Of a DNA stretch of 38,090 nucleotides, positions 32,201 through 38,090 are shown piece after piece. The stretch's first letter is position 1. Each line of letters starts with the position of its first letter. The stretch lies in the NCBI GenBank assembly GCA_023664455.1, contig JAMPFM010000027.1:1-38090 (forward strand), in the 5' to 3' direction. A model generated the notes under the pieces. The model worked only from the letters and a program-made list of their open reading frames with translations, ran no database searches and was not told the origin of the DNA. The position numbers were made by a program, and so were the translations under genes. Origin of the DNA: Blautia sp. (GTDB lineage: Bacteria > Bacillota > Clostridia > Lachnospirales > Lachnospiraceae).

Positions 32201-32971
32201 TTACATACGGAGTCAGGGGAGCCCATTTCTTATCCACAGGAAGGGAAAGCGGTACTGACTGCGAGGATAGCGGAAGACATGGGAATTAAAGTTGGCGATA
32301 ACGTGACATTACGCGATAACGAGATGAATCAACTGACGGTTGAGGTGACTGCCCTTTGTGAGAATTTCGTCTATAATTATATCTATCTGAACCGGGAAAC
32401 CTACGAGAATCAGATGGGCATGGAACCCGAATATAAGAGCGCTTATGTGGACGTAAAGGAAGGGGTGGACGTTCACGAGGCGGCAGCAGCCCTTGCCGAT
32501 AAGAAAAGCGTCCTTGCCGTTTCCGTGACGGCGGATATGCGTGCAAGAATTGCGAATATGATGGAAAGCATGGACTATATCGTACTTCTGATTATTGCCT
32601 GTGCGGGCAGTCTCGCTTTCATCGTGCTCTATAATCTGACCAATATCAATATTACCGAACGTATCCGCGAGATAGCGACCATTAAGGTGCTGGGTTTCTA
32701 CGCCAAAGAAACGGCGGACTATGTTTTCCGGGAAAACATGGCGCTGACCGCATTAGGCGCCGTCGTCGGGCTGCTGCTTGGCAAGTGGCTGCACTGGCTT
32801 GTAATGTATTATGTCAGGATTGATATGCTGTCATTTAAGACGCTCGTCCGCCCCATCAGCTATCTGTGGAGTCTGCTTCTGACCTTCTGCTTCGCCGTGT
32901 TCGTGGATATTGCGATGTACCGGAAGCTGGAAAGAATTAATATGGCGGAGTCGTTGAAGTCGATTGAGTAG
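29213..32971 (+). CDS. FtsX-like ABC permease with a giant extracytoplasmic coiled-coil insert
   Basis: The 1252-residue protein begins with a transmembrane helix (about 17-38, YLAILAIVMLGVGLFAGL) and a MacB-like periplasmic-type domain (about 40-240). A charged coiled-coil insert runs from about residue 246 to 696, then an FtsX domain with three helices (about 715-830), a second MacB-like domain and a final FtsX helix bundle ending MAESLKSIE. Heptad repeats fill the insert, with a break near residues 465-485, almost exactly its midpoint, so it probably folds back as an antiparallel hairpin. ATG 29213 is used because GGAG is 8 bases upstream; GTG 29204 is too close. Likely works with the ATPase at 28452 to act on the cell wall or envelope; target unknown. 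Confidence 0.9.
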   Translation: MGSAIVKTTIREIKGSVGRYLAILAIVMLGVGLFAGLTITKPAMIATENNYLREQNFFDFQLLSTVGFTQEDVEELAAMEGIADAEGTISVDALCAVDDTSEAVYKVFSVPEQINRLVVTAGRLPEAVDECVLDAGQYGEDAIGSQVVITDTNAEDTLEMFANRTYTVVGIVQSPSYINFERGTASIGDGKIAAFLCIPEEAFDCDYLTGIYLTTNERYDVYSDEYEDYIESMQDGMEEKAEELAWARYNRLLSDAQEEIEEAQDELDEKKAEAEEELAKAAEEIEDGEQDLRDGEQELIDGEKEIADYEKELADGAEKIRDGEREIPDKEKEIADADKEIALHEWEIFSGEQEIGQGWYLLEQAKDTLREKENELLAAEEELRQGEKEIAKNQTELNEKETELNAQEAMLNEKEAELSAQEAELNAKEAELNAQEEELNAQETALALQEAALEEESRKLEQEQTELLTMKDTLSVEEYEQKMAKIQQAKAQLQAVKEQLQAGKAQIQEGKAQIQAGKAQLQAGKAQIQAGKAQLQEGKEQIQAGKEQIQAGKAQLQAALAQLQDGKNQIQVGKAQIQAGKEEIAVQETLLKNSESQLASGKSEVTKARAELEEGKAALEDGKKELADSKEELAKAQKELADARQELEDGKIEIEDGRVELADARKEYEEARAEFDEEVADAQKKIDDAREELEELEEPDQYVLTRNSNIGYACYDSDASIIAAIANIFPAFFFLVAALICMTTMNRMVEEQRTQIGVLKAMGYGNGAIMGKFLFYAGSAAFVGAVAGCVGGTWLFPKVIWEGYSIMYNMGGIEYVFDFRIALLSIAAALLCSMGAAYFSCRYELYSVPANLIRPKAPKNGKRIFLEKITFLWSRMKFLHKVSARNIIRYKKRFFMMILGISGCTALLLTGFGIKDSVTNVADMQYDEIQIYDIGVTFSDAQTDADMAKLAEESKEILTEISYQHEESVDIDFGGKTKSVNLEIPQDAETMSIFLNLHTESGEPISYPQEGKAVLTARIAEDMGIKVGDNVTLRDNEMNQLTVEVTALCENFVYNYIYLNRETYENQMGMEPEYKSAYVDVKEGVDVHEAAAALADKKSVLAVSVTADMRARIANMMESMDYIVLLIIACAGSLAFIVLYNLTNINITERIREIATIKVLGFYAKETADYVFRENMALTALGAVVGLLLGKWLHWLVMYYVRIDMLSFKTLVRPISYLWSLLLTFCFAVFVDIAMYRKLERINMAESLKSIE
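30398..30565. repeat. Tandem 21-bp (7-residue) repeats, first array
   Basis: Eight in-frame units of the type ELNAQEA (for example ELNEKET, MLNEKEA, ELSAQEA) encode residues 396-451 of the permease coiled coil, before the hinge. Confidence 0.7.
30671..30964. repeat. Tandem 21-bp (7-residue) repeats, second array
   Basis: Fourteen in-frame units of the type QAGKAQI/L (21 bases each) encode residues 487-584, directly after the hinge. Several units are nearly identical at DNA level (such as CAGGCAGGAAAAGC), so copy number could change by slippage without breaking the frame. Confidence 0.85.
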
Positions 32972-33019
32972 GCGGTGTAGAAAAAATACTTAAAAAGTGT
33001 AAAAAAATTACGCAGTCTG

Positions 33020-33047
33020 TTGCGACATTCATAAAAACCTGTATAAT
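33020..33047 (+). promoter_or_regulatory. Promoter of the AAA-ATPase/RloB-like pair
   Basis: TTGCGA (33020-33025), 16 bases and TATAAT (33042-33047) lie 43 bases before the ATG at 33090. The pair therefore has its own transcript, separate from the ABC transporter. Confidence 0.6.
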
Positions 33048-33089
33048 AATAAGATAGAATGGATATTGTTAAGTGTGGAGGAAAATAGA

Positions 33090-34205
33090 ATGCTGGCAGA
33101 ATTTGAAGTGAGAAATTATAGGGGTTTCAGGGATAAATTGCAGTTTTCGTTAGAATCAGCGAAAAATTATGAATTTAATCAGGAAGCAGTTCATAATGGG
33201 ATTATTAAAGATTCGGTTGTCATTGGATATAATGCTGCGGGTAAGACCAATCTGGGTCGGGCTGTTATGGATATTATTATTCATTTGTCGGATAAAGAAG
33301 GTAACAGGATAGGCGACTCATCGAAATTGTTCTATTCCAATTTATATAATCAGGATAATATTGTATCTTTTTCTTATAAATTTAAATTTGATTCTTCTTA
33401 TATAGAATATACTTATGAAAAGGAGAATGCGCTGCAGGTAATCCGGGAAAGTGTTAAAATCAATGGGAAAAAAGTGATTGTAAATGATAATGACACTTGT
33501 TTTGTGCATTTGAAAGGGACAGAAAGTTTGAATTTAGATAACTGGGATAATTCTATTTCATTAGTTAAGTATACTTATGCCAATACTGTATTAGACAGGG
33601 CGGATAAAAACTGTCAGGTCTTTCTGAAATTTATGAAGTTTGTGAATCGGATGCTCTGGTTTGGCAGTACAGACCGGATGCAGAGCATAGGTTCTAATCT
33701 GTATGGCGGAAGTGTGCTTGAAGCCATATGTGGGTTGGAAAATGGCGTTAAGAACCTGGAAGACTTTTTACAGGAAGCGAATCTTCCCTTTAAACTCTTG
33801 GAAGGAGAGGGGAGTCGGGGGGAAACGATTTATTGTAAAGTGGGAGAAAAAGAAGTGCCTTTTGGTCCATTAATGTCAAGTGGAATAAAAGCATTGACTT
33901 TTTTATGTCTATGGTATATGCAGCGGGAAGATTTTTCCTTTATTTTTATTGATGAGTTTGATGCTTTTTACCATACGGATTTATCGATTGCCATCATTCG
34001 TAAGCTGATGAAGGAAGAAAATATTCAGGTGATTTTTACATCCCATAATACGGATATTATTTCTAATGAATTGTTACGTCCGGATTGCTACTTTATATTA
34101 GAGGATAATACGATACAGCCATTTTGTAATCTGACGGATAAGTCGCTGCGAGAGGCGCATAATCTCCAGAAAATGTACAAGGCGGGAGCTTTTCATGAGC
34201 AATAA
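33090..34205 (+). CDS. AAA family ATPase (AAA_15/OLD-like), candidate defence protein
   Basis: The 371-residue protein starts MLAEFEVRNYRGFRDKLQFSL, typical of SMC/RecF-like AAA_15 ATPases. It has Walker A GYNAAGKTN (46-54), a signature-like GPLMSSGIKALTF, Walker B FIFIDEFDAF near residues 284-293 and a TSHNTDII switch near 316. Such ATPases pair with Toprim or RloB/DUF4435 proteins in abortive-infection-type defence systems (for example PARIS). The downstream RloB-like gene overlaps by 11 bases. ATG 33090 is preceded by GTGGAGGAAAAT; the in-frame TTG at 33066 is unlikely. AT-rich codon use suggests transfer. Confidence 0.88.
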   Translation: MLAEFEVRNYRGFRDKLQFSLESAKNYEFNQEAVHNGIIKDSVVIGYNAAGKTNLGRAVMDIIIHLSDKEGNRIGDSSKLFYSNLYNQDNIVSFSYKFKFDSSYIEYTYEKENALQVIRESVKINGKKVIVNDNDTCFVHLKGTESLNLDNWDNSISLVKYTYANTVLDRADKNCQVFLKFMKFVNRMLWFGSTDRMQSIGSNLYGGSVLEAICGLENGVKNLEDFLQEANLPFKLLEGEGSRGETIYCKVGEKEVPFGPLMSSGIKALTFLCLWYMQREDFSFIFIDEFDAFYHTDLSIAIIRKLMKEENIQVIFTSHNTDIISNELLRPDCYFILEDNTIQPFCNLTDKSLREAHNLQKMYKAGAFHEQ

Positions 34206-34740
34206 AAAGAAGAAAGTCCTTTTTATTGAAATATATCTTTTCTTTGATTATGACGGACATAATGATAATGTCCCTAAAGAGTACCTGAATAGGGATATAC
34301 TAGGAGAGATGCTTCAAACATTTAATAATGAAACAGAACTTGGAAAATTATATGTGTCTTATCCAATGATTGAGTCCATTAAGGAAATTGATGCAGAAAC
34401 AAAAGATTATAAAAATTTATATCTTTCATTAGATGAGATTCCTGGGTACAAACAGAGTTTCTTTTTACAATCTGATTTCAATCATTATAACTGTATTGAT
34501 GAAAAACTCTGGCTGATTGCGTGCAATGCCAGCCAAAAAAGGGCTGGTCTGTTAGTTAAGTATAACAGTTTATGTACATACGATTATTTTATACATAATC
34601 TGGGTCAGGAAAACTTGTATTTTTACCAAAAGAAAAATTATATTAATAATGGTCATTTACTGTGTATTTTAAATTCTGTCCCGTTGTTTCTTTTGGAATA
34701 TTATCAGGAAGATTTTTGGAATCGGGTAATGGGAGTTTAG
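34195..34740 (+). CDS. RloB/Toprim-like protein, apparently truncated near its N-terminus
   Basis: The 181-residue protein overlaps the AAA gene by 11 bases. A Toprim-like acidic motif FFDYDGH (D18, D20, H22) comes only 17 residues from the start, and motifs further on (YVSYPMIESIKEI, IPGYKQSF, LFLLEYY) resemble RloB-like partners of AAA_15 ATPases. Those proteins normally have an N-terminal block with a catalytic Glu (VEGxxDE type) some tens of residues before the DxD. Here the expected block is missing, and MSNKKKKVLFIE runs straight into the DxD strand, consistent with an in-frame internal deletion. Activity may be lost or altered. Family assignment is by eye. Confidence 0.6.
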   Translation: MSNKKKKVLFIEIYLFFDYDGHNDNVPKEYLNRDILGEMLQTFNNETELGKLYVSYPMIESIKEIDAETKDYKNLYLSLDEIPGYKQSFFLQSDFNHYNCIDEKLWLIACNASQKRAGLLVKYNSLCTYDYFIHNLGQENLYFYQKKNYINNGHLLCILNSVPLFLLEYYQEDFWNRVMGV

Positions 34741-34777
34741 GAATATGCGCAGAAAATTGAAAGAGTTGTTTTTTGTG

Positions 34778-34816
34778 AAAAAGCAGGACGCCCCAATATA
34801 GGGCAGTCCTGCTTTT
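34778..34816. terminator. Bidirectional terminator between the RloB-like gene and pullulanase
   Basis: AAAAGCAGGAC (34779-34789) pairs with GTCCTGCTTTT (34806-34816), with an inner GCCC/GGGC pair past a bulge. T-runs follow on both strands, stronger on the minus strand, so it serves mainly the convergent pullulanase gene. Confidence 0.88.
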
Positions 34817-34877
34817 CCACTTTCAATAACTATCTTTCAATATCTTTCCTTTTTCTTCCGCTATCTTCTTCCTTTTT

Positions 34878-37643
34878 TTATTTCTTATCCTCTTTCTTCT
34901 TCTTCCCAAGACTAATTCCAAACACCACGCCACAGGCAATCACGATGGCGGCAACAATGCCGACGATAAGCCCGGTCCCGGTGTTGCTGCTGATATCGGT
35001 GGCTGCAGCGTCAGAGGCGTCATCGGAAGACTCTGACTGCTCTGAGGAAGCTGCTGTTACGCCGCTTTCCCGGACAAGCGCCATTGCAGAGATGGGCGCT
35101 ACGGACGCACTGCCGTTTGTGATGGTTTCCAATGCTTCCGTGCCAGCTTTTTCGCCGTTGATGTAGACGTTCCAGTCCCCGTCGGGAAGCGTCACAGTCG
35201 TTTCGGAAGGGTTAGCGTTAAAGATGATGAAAAGTTCATCCGCGGATTCGCCTTCGCTGCCGCCCTGGATATCGAATGCAACAACGTTTGCATCCAGACC
35301 TTCCACTGCGGTAACAGCAGCAGAAACCTCTTCGGCGGTAGAAAGCCGGAGCGCACCGTGCGCTTTTCTAAAGGCGATTAATCCTTTGTAATATTCGTAA
35401 ACCTGCGCATGGGTTTCATCTTCCAAATCTGCCCATTTCAGACAGTTGATAGCGTCGCCGGAAGAGTAGCTGTTGGAATCGAAGGTTCCGTCGGCACGCA
35501 CTTTTGTGCGCAGCATTTCTTCACCCGCCTGCATGAAAGGGGTACCTTCCGTCATCATGTAGACAGCCGCGGCGAGATTGTTCATCTTGACGAGGTCTTC
35601 CGCGCTGGCATCCGGTCTTGAGGACTGTAAATGGTCGTACAGCGTCTGGTTGTCATGGCAGGACGCGTAGTTAATCGTCTGCGCCGGGCTGGTGCACCAT
35701 GTATCCGCACCAAGGAAGCAGCGGGTGATAAGTTCTTCCATATCGCTCTTACCGGAAACATAACCGGGGTCTGTATCATCGAATACGCTTCCCTTTAAGC
35801 CGTCCCGGATGGTGTCGTTGAAGTAAGCAAATCCCGGTGTGGAAGGGGAGTTAGGCTGAGTCGCAAGGGTATATCCCTCTTTGGTCAGAGAAGTTTCCAG
35901 TGTCCAGCCTTCCCCGTAGAAAATAACATCGGGGTGATCTTTGTGTACTGCTTCCACGATTTCATTGACGGTTTCGGTATCCAGCAGACCAACTAAGTCG
36001 AAGCGGAAACCGTCGATATGGTATTCGTCCGCCCAATAGCAGACGGAATCTACGATATATTTTTTTACCATGCTGCGCTCGGACGCGGTATCATTGCCGC
36101 AGCCGGAGCCGTTAGAGTATGCGCCGGTCTCATCGAGACGAGAGAAATAATCGGGCACAAGTTTGTTAAAGCAGAAAGAAGATGCGCTCTGTACATGGTT
36201 GTACACTACGTCCATAACGACGCTGATGCCGTTGTCGTGAAGCGCTTTCACTGCCTGTTTCAATTCTTTCACACGAACCTCGCCGTTGAAAGGATCTGTA
36301 GAATAGGAGCCTTCCGGTACGTTGTAGTTGACCGGGTCGTATCCCCAGTTGAAAAGGTTTCCAACCGTATGCGTCTCGTCTACGGAGCCAAAGTCATAAA
36401 TCGGTAAAAGATGCAGGTGCGTAATGCCCAGCTCCTTGATATGGTCTAGTCCGGTGGAAACGCCGCCGGACGTAGTAGTGCCTGTTTCCGTCAACGCCAG
36501 GAATTTTCCGGTGTTTTCCATGCCAGAGTTTTCATTGGTGGAAAGGTCTCTCACATGCAGCTCGTAAATGACTGCGTCGTTAATCGCCTCCCCGGCATGA
36601 GGATTCGTATCACTGTCCCAGCCTTCCGGGTCGGTCTCATCCAGATTGATGACCATAGCCCTTTCCCCGTTAACGCCCGTAGTTCTGGCATAAGGGTCGC
36701 AGGTCTCTCTTGTGACGCCGTCAATTTCAACGGAGTAAGTATAGTAAACACCGTTTAAATCCCCGCTCTTCGTAGCAACCCAGGTGCCGTTTACGTCTGG
36801 GGTCATGGGGATTTCTTCTGTTAAATCTTTCACATATGCTTTGCCTGTCTCGTACAAGTTCAGAGTCATGGATTCTGCGGTGGGAGCCCATACACGGAAT
36901 CTGGTTTCGCTTGCGCTCCATACCGCGCCGAGGTCATCCCCGGTATAGGTATACGCGTCTTCAAACTCTGCGGTCGAGTAGATGCTTGGCATATAAATAT
37001 CATAGGTAGATTCTTCATAAGTAATGTGATAGCTCTTGGAAGATTCCAATTCTTCCGCGAGTGTGACAGTGTAAACAAAATCAGAGTCCGCCGCCGCAAC
37101 TTCGGAAATGGCAATATCGCTTTCTTTGCCAGCTACCGTAAAGACACTGTTTAAGTCCCCCTCGATTGCGCCAGTCATGGTAACGGTAATCGTGCCATCG
37201 TTATTGTAGGTTGCCGCCTTTAGCTTGGTGCCGGTGACAGCATCGTCGGCATACTCCTTCTCATAGCCTTCCACACCGGATTCCACATAAATATGTACGG
37301 TGCCGGATACGACTTCGGAAATGTCAATAAACTGATCCGCGTCGATATCCTTCGTCCAGTCCGCAGTACGGACAATAAAACCGACGCTTGCCGTGCCGGG
37401 TTCGATTTCTTTCGTCGCAACCATCTCGCCGTCCTCCTCTTCAAAAGGGTATCCAGCTCCTTCGCCGCCTTCCGGCCAGAGCCAGACGTCCCAGCCGTCA
37501 TAGTTCCCATCCTCCCTGTGATAGTGAAGTTTCAGGGTCAGCTCCCCTGCCGCGTTTACCGTCATGGTATCTGAGATTGTCACCAGAACCGGTAATATCG
37601 CCAGCAGAATCGCCATAAAAAGTGCACTTACTTTCCTTTTCAT
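34878..37643 (-). CDS. pulA: Secreted type I pullulanase with C-terminal membrane anchor
   Basis: This enzyme hydrolyses alpha-1,6 branches of pullulan and starch. The 921-residue protein has a signal peptide (about 1-32, ending VNAAG) and a CBM41-like starch-binding domain (about 34-130, LHYHREDGNYDGWDVWLWPEG, here in two parts). A linker domain follows, then CBM48 (about 240-350, RFRVWAPTAESM) and a GH13 catalytic domain with the pullulanase motif FNWGYDPVNYNVPE. The nucleophile is in GFRFDLVG (near 549), the acid/base in FYGEGW (near 577) and the third acid in SCHDNQ (near 662). A serine-rich linker leads to a final transmembrane helix and KKKKEDKK tail, anchoring it on the cell surface without a sortase motif. 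The second ATG fits the GGAGG site. Confidence 0.95.
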   Translation of the reverse strand: MKRKVSALFMAILLAILPVLVTISDTMTVNAAGELTLKLHYHREDGNYDGWDVWLWPEGGEGAGYPFEEEDGEMVATKEIEPGTASVGFIVRTADWTKDIDADQFIDISEVVSGTVHIYVESGVEGYEKEYADDAVTGTKLKAATYNNDGTITVTMTGAIEGDLNSVFTVAGKESDIAISEVAAADSDFVYTVTLAEELESSKSYHITYEESTYDIYMPSIYSTAEFEDAYTYTGDDLGAVWSASETRFRVWAPTAESMTLNLYETGKAYVKDLTEEIPMTPDVNGTWVATKSGDLNGVYYTYSVEIDGVTRETCDPYARTTGVNGERAMVINLDETDPEGWDSDTNPHAGEAINDAVIYELHVRDLSTNENSGMENTGKFLALTETGTTTSGGVSTGLDHIKELGITHLHLLPIYDFGSVDETHTVGNLFNWGYDPVNYNVPEGSYSTDPFNGEVRVKELKQAVKALHDNGISVVMDVVYNHVQSASSFCFNKLVPDYFSRLDETGAYSNGSGCGNDTASERSMVKKYIVDSVCYWADEYHIDGFRFDLVGLLDTETVNEIVEAVHKDHPDVIFYGEGWTLETSLTKEGYTLATQPNSPSTPGFAYFNDTIRDGLKGSVFDDTDPGYVSGKSDMEELITRCFLGADTWCTSPAQTINYASCHDNQTLYDHLQSSRPDASAEDLVKMNNLAAAVYMMTEGTPFMQAGEEMLRTKVRADGTFDSNSYSSGDAINCLKWADLEDETHAQVYEYYKGLIAFRKAHGALRLSTAEEVSAAVTAVEGLDANVVAFDIQGGSEGESADELFIIFNANPSETTVTLPDGDWNVYINGEKAGTEALETITNGSASVAPISAMALVRESGVTAASSEQSESSDDASDAAATDISSNTGTGLIVGIVAAIVIACGVVFGISLGKKKKEDKK

Positions 37644-37797
37644 TTCATTTTAACCTCCATTCTCGAAAAAGTACGAAACTTTTGTTTTGCCCTTATCATA
37701 TCATGAATGGGAAAAAATAGGAAGGTGAATCTTTATTTCTGCAGCTATTTCCTTTCCAGTAATAAATTTTTCCGTTGGAACTGCTGCACTATCAGAA

Positions 37798-38090
37798 TCA
37801 AAGCAAATCAAACTCCCGGAATAACTGCTCCTGATATTCCGGGTTCTGCGCTGCCCGGATTAGGTCATCAGTACGGTTTTGTTCGGATAGGATGATAATT
37901 AATTGATTAATGCGTTCAATTCCTTGTTTCGTTCCCTGTTGAATACCTTTCTCTATACCTTTCTCTATGCCTTTTTCAATACCTTCTTCAATACCTTCCT
38001 CAAACCCTTCCGCCCGAAGGCTCCGCTCATATTTCTTCACATCGAATTTTTCCAATAACATTCCCAACACCTCCGCGCGGTATTTTCTGA
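37798..38090 (-). CDS. C-terminal end of an Rpn/PD-(D/E)XK nuclease family protein (partial)
   Basis: The frame stays open to the right edge, so the gene continues beyond the window. The visible 97 or so residues read ...RKYRAEVLGMLLEKFDVKKYERSLRAEGFEEG, then a repeat tract EGIEKGIEKGIEKGIQQG, and a helical end (INQLIIILSEQNRTDDLIRAAQNPEY). This glycine/glutamate tail is typical of the Rpn/PDDEXK transposase-derived family that is dispersed in many gut Firmicutes. The nuclease core is outside the window. An internal GTG at 38070 is not a credible start. Pullulanase lies 154 bases downstream on the same strand. Confidence 0.75.
   Translation of the reverse strand, partial: RKYRAEVLGMLLEKFDVKKYERSLRAEGFEEGIEEGIEKGIEKGIEKGIQQGTKQGIERINQLIIILSEQNRTDDLIRAAQNPEYQEQLFREFDLL

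Noticed and set aside
37690-37797. Coding-like minus-strand stretch between the Rpn-family gene and pullulanase
   Set aside because: It has no start codon, overlaps the end of the Rpn frame and is too short to support as a remnant.

Overview
The window looks like chromosomal DNA of a Gram-positive anaerobe of the Lachnospiraceae / Clostridium cluster XIVa type. The signs are strong AGGAGG-type ribosome binding sites, the gene orders cdaA-cdaR-glmM, rpsF-ssb-rpsR and gdpP-rplI-dnaB, a pyruvate formate-lyase module with its own activase, a small 2[4Fe-4S] ferredoxin, and a secreted pullulanase with a single membrane anchor. No rRNA, tRNA, CRISPR array or intact insertion sequence was seen.

Layout. 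1-6495 (plus): end of a dispersed repeat, comF, a YvyF-like zinc protein, two membrane proteins, then cdaA, cdaR and glmM. A complete 208-bp palindromic mobile-repeat-like element, flanked by 13-bp direct repeats, sits between cdaR and glmM. 6500-11359 (plus): HPr, leuA, an AAA-ATPase/PD-(D/E)XK protein, a sirtuin and a 57-residue DUF951 protein. 11360-16779 (plus): rpsF-ssb-rpsR, gdpP (c-di-AMP hydrolysis), rplI and dnaB, followed by a MerR-type regulator to 17548. 17639-21536 (minus): a ferredoxin and an unusual pyruvate formate-lyase locus. There the enzyme is split into a 679-residue body and a separate 81-residue glycyl-radical subunit, with a 67-residue cysteine-rich paralogue of that subunit encoded between them; pflA lies downstream behind a terminator.

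21764-38090 is a more accessory stretch. It holds a frameshifted multi-pass membrane protein interrupted at a G9 tract (possible phase variation), a divergent FkbH-like/acyl carrier protein pair, a three-gene AT-rich module of unknown function ending in a PIN-like protein, an ABC transporter whose permease carries a roughly 450-residue coiled-coil insert, an AAA-ATPase plus shortened RloB/Toprim-like pair that looks like a defence module, a cell-surface type I pullulanase, and the 3' end of an Rpn/PD-(D/E)XK family gene running off the right edge.

How the genes work together: cdaA/cdaR (synthesis and control) and gdpP (breakdown) place most of c-di-AMP turnover within about 12 kb, next to glmM for cell-wall precursor supply. 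Pullulanase, HPr and pyruvate formate-lyase represent starch use, sugar-transport signalling and mixed-acid fermentation. The strongest candidates for undescribed biology are the split pyruvate formate-lyase with its cysteine-rich companion, the 26149-28170 three-gene module, and the coiled-coil-hairpin permease.
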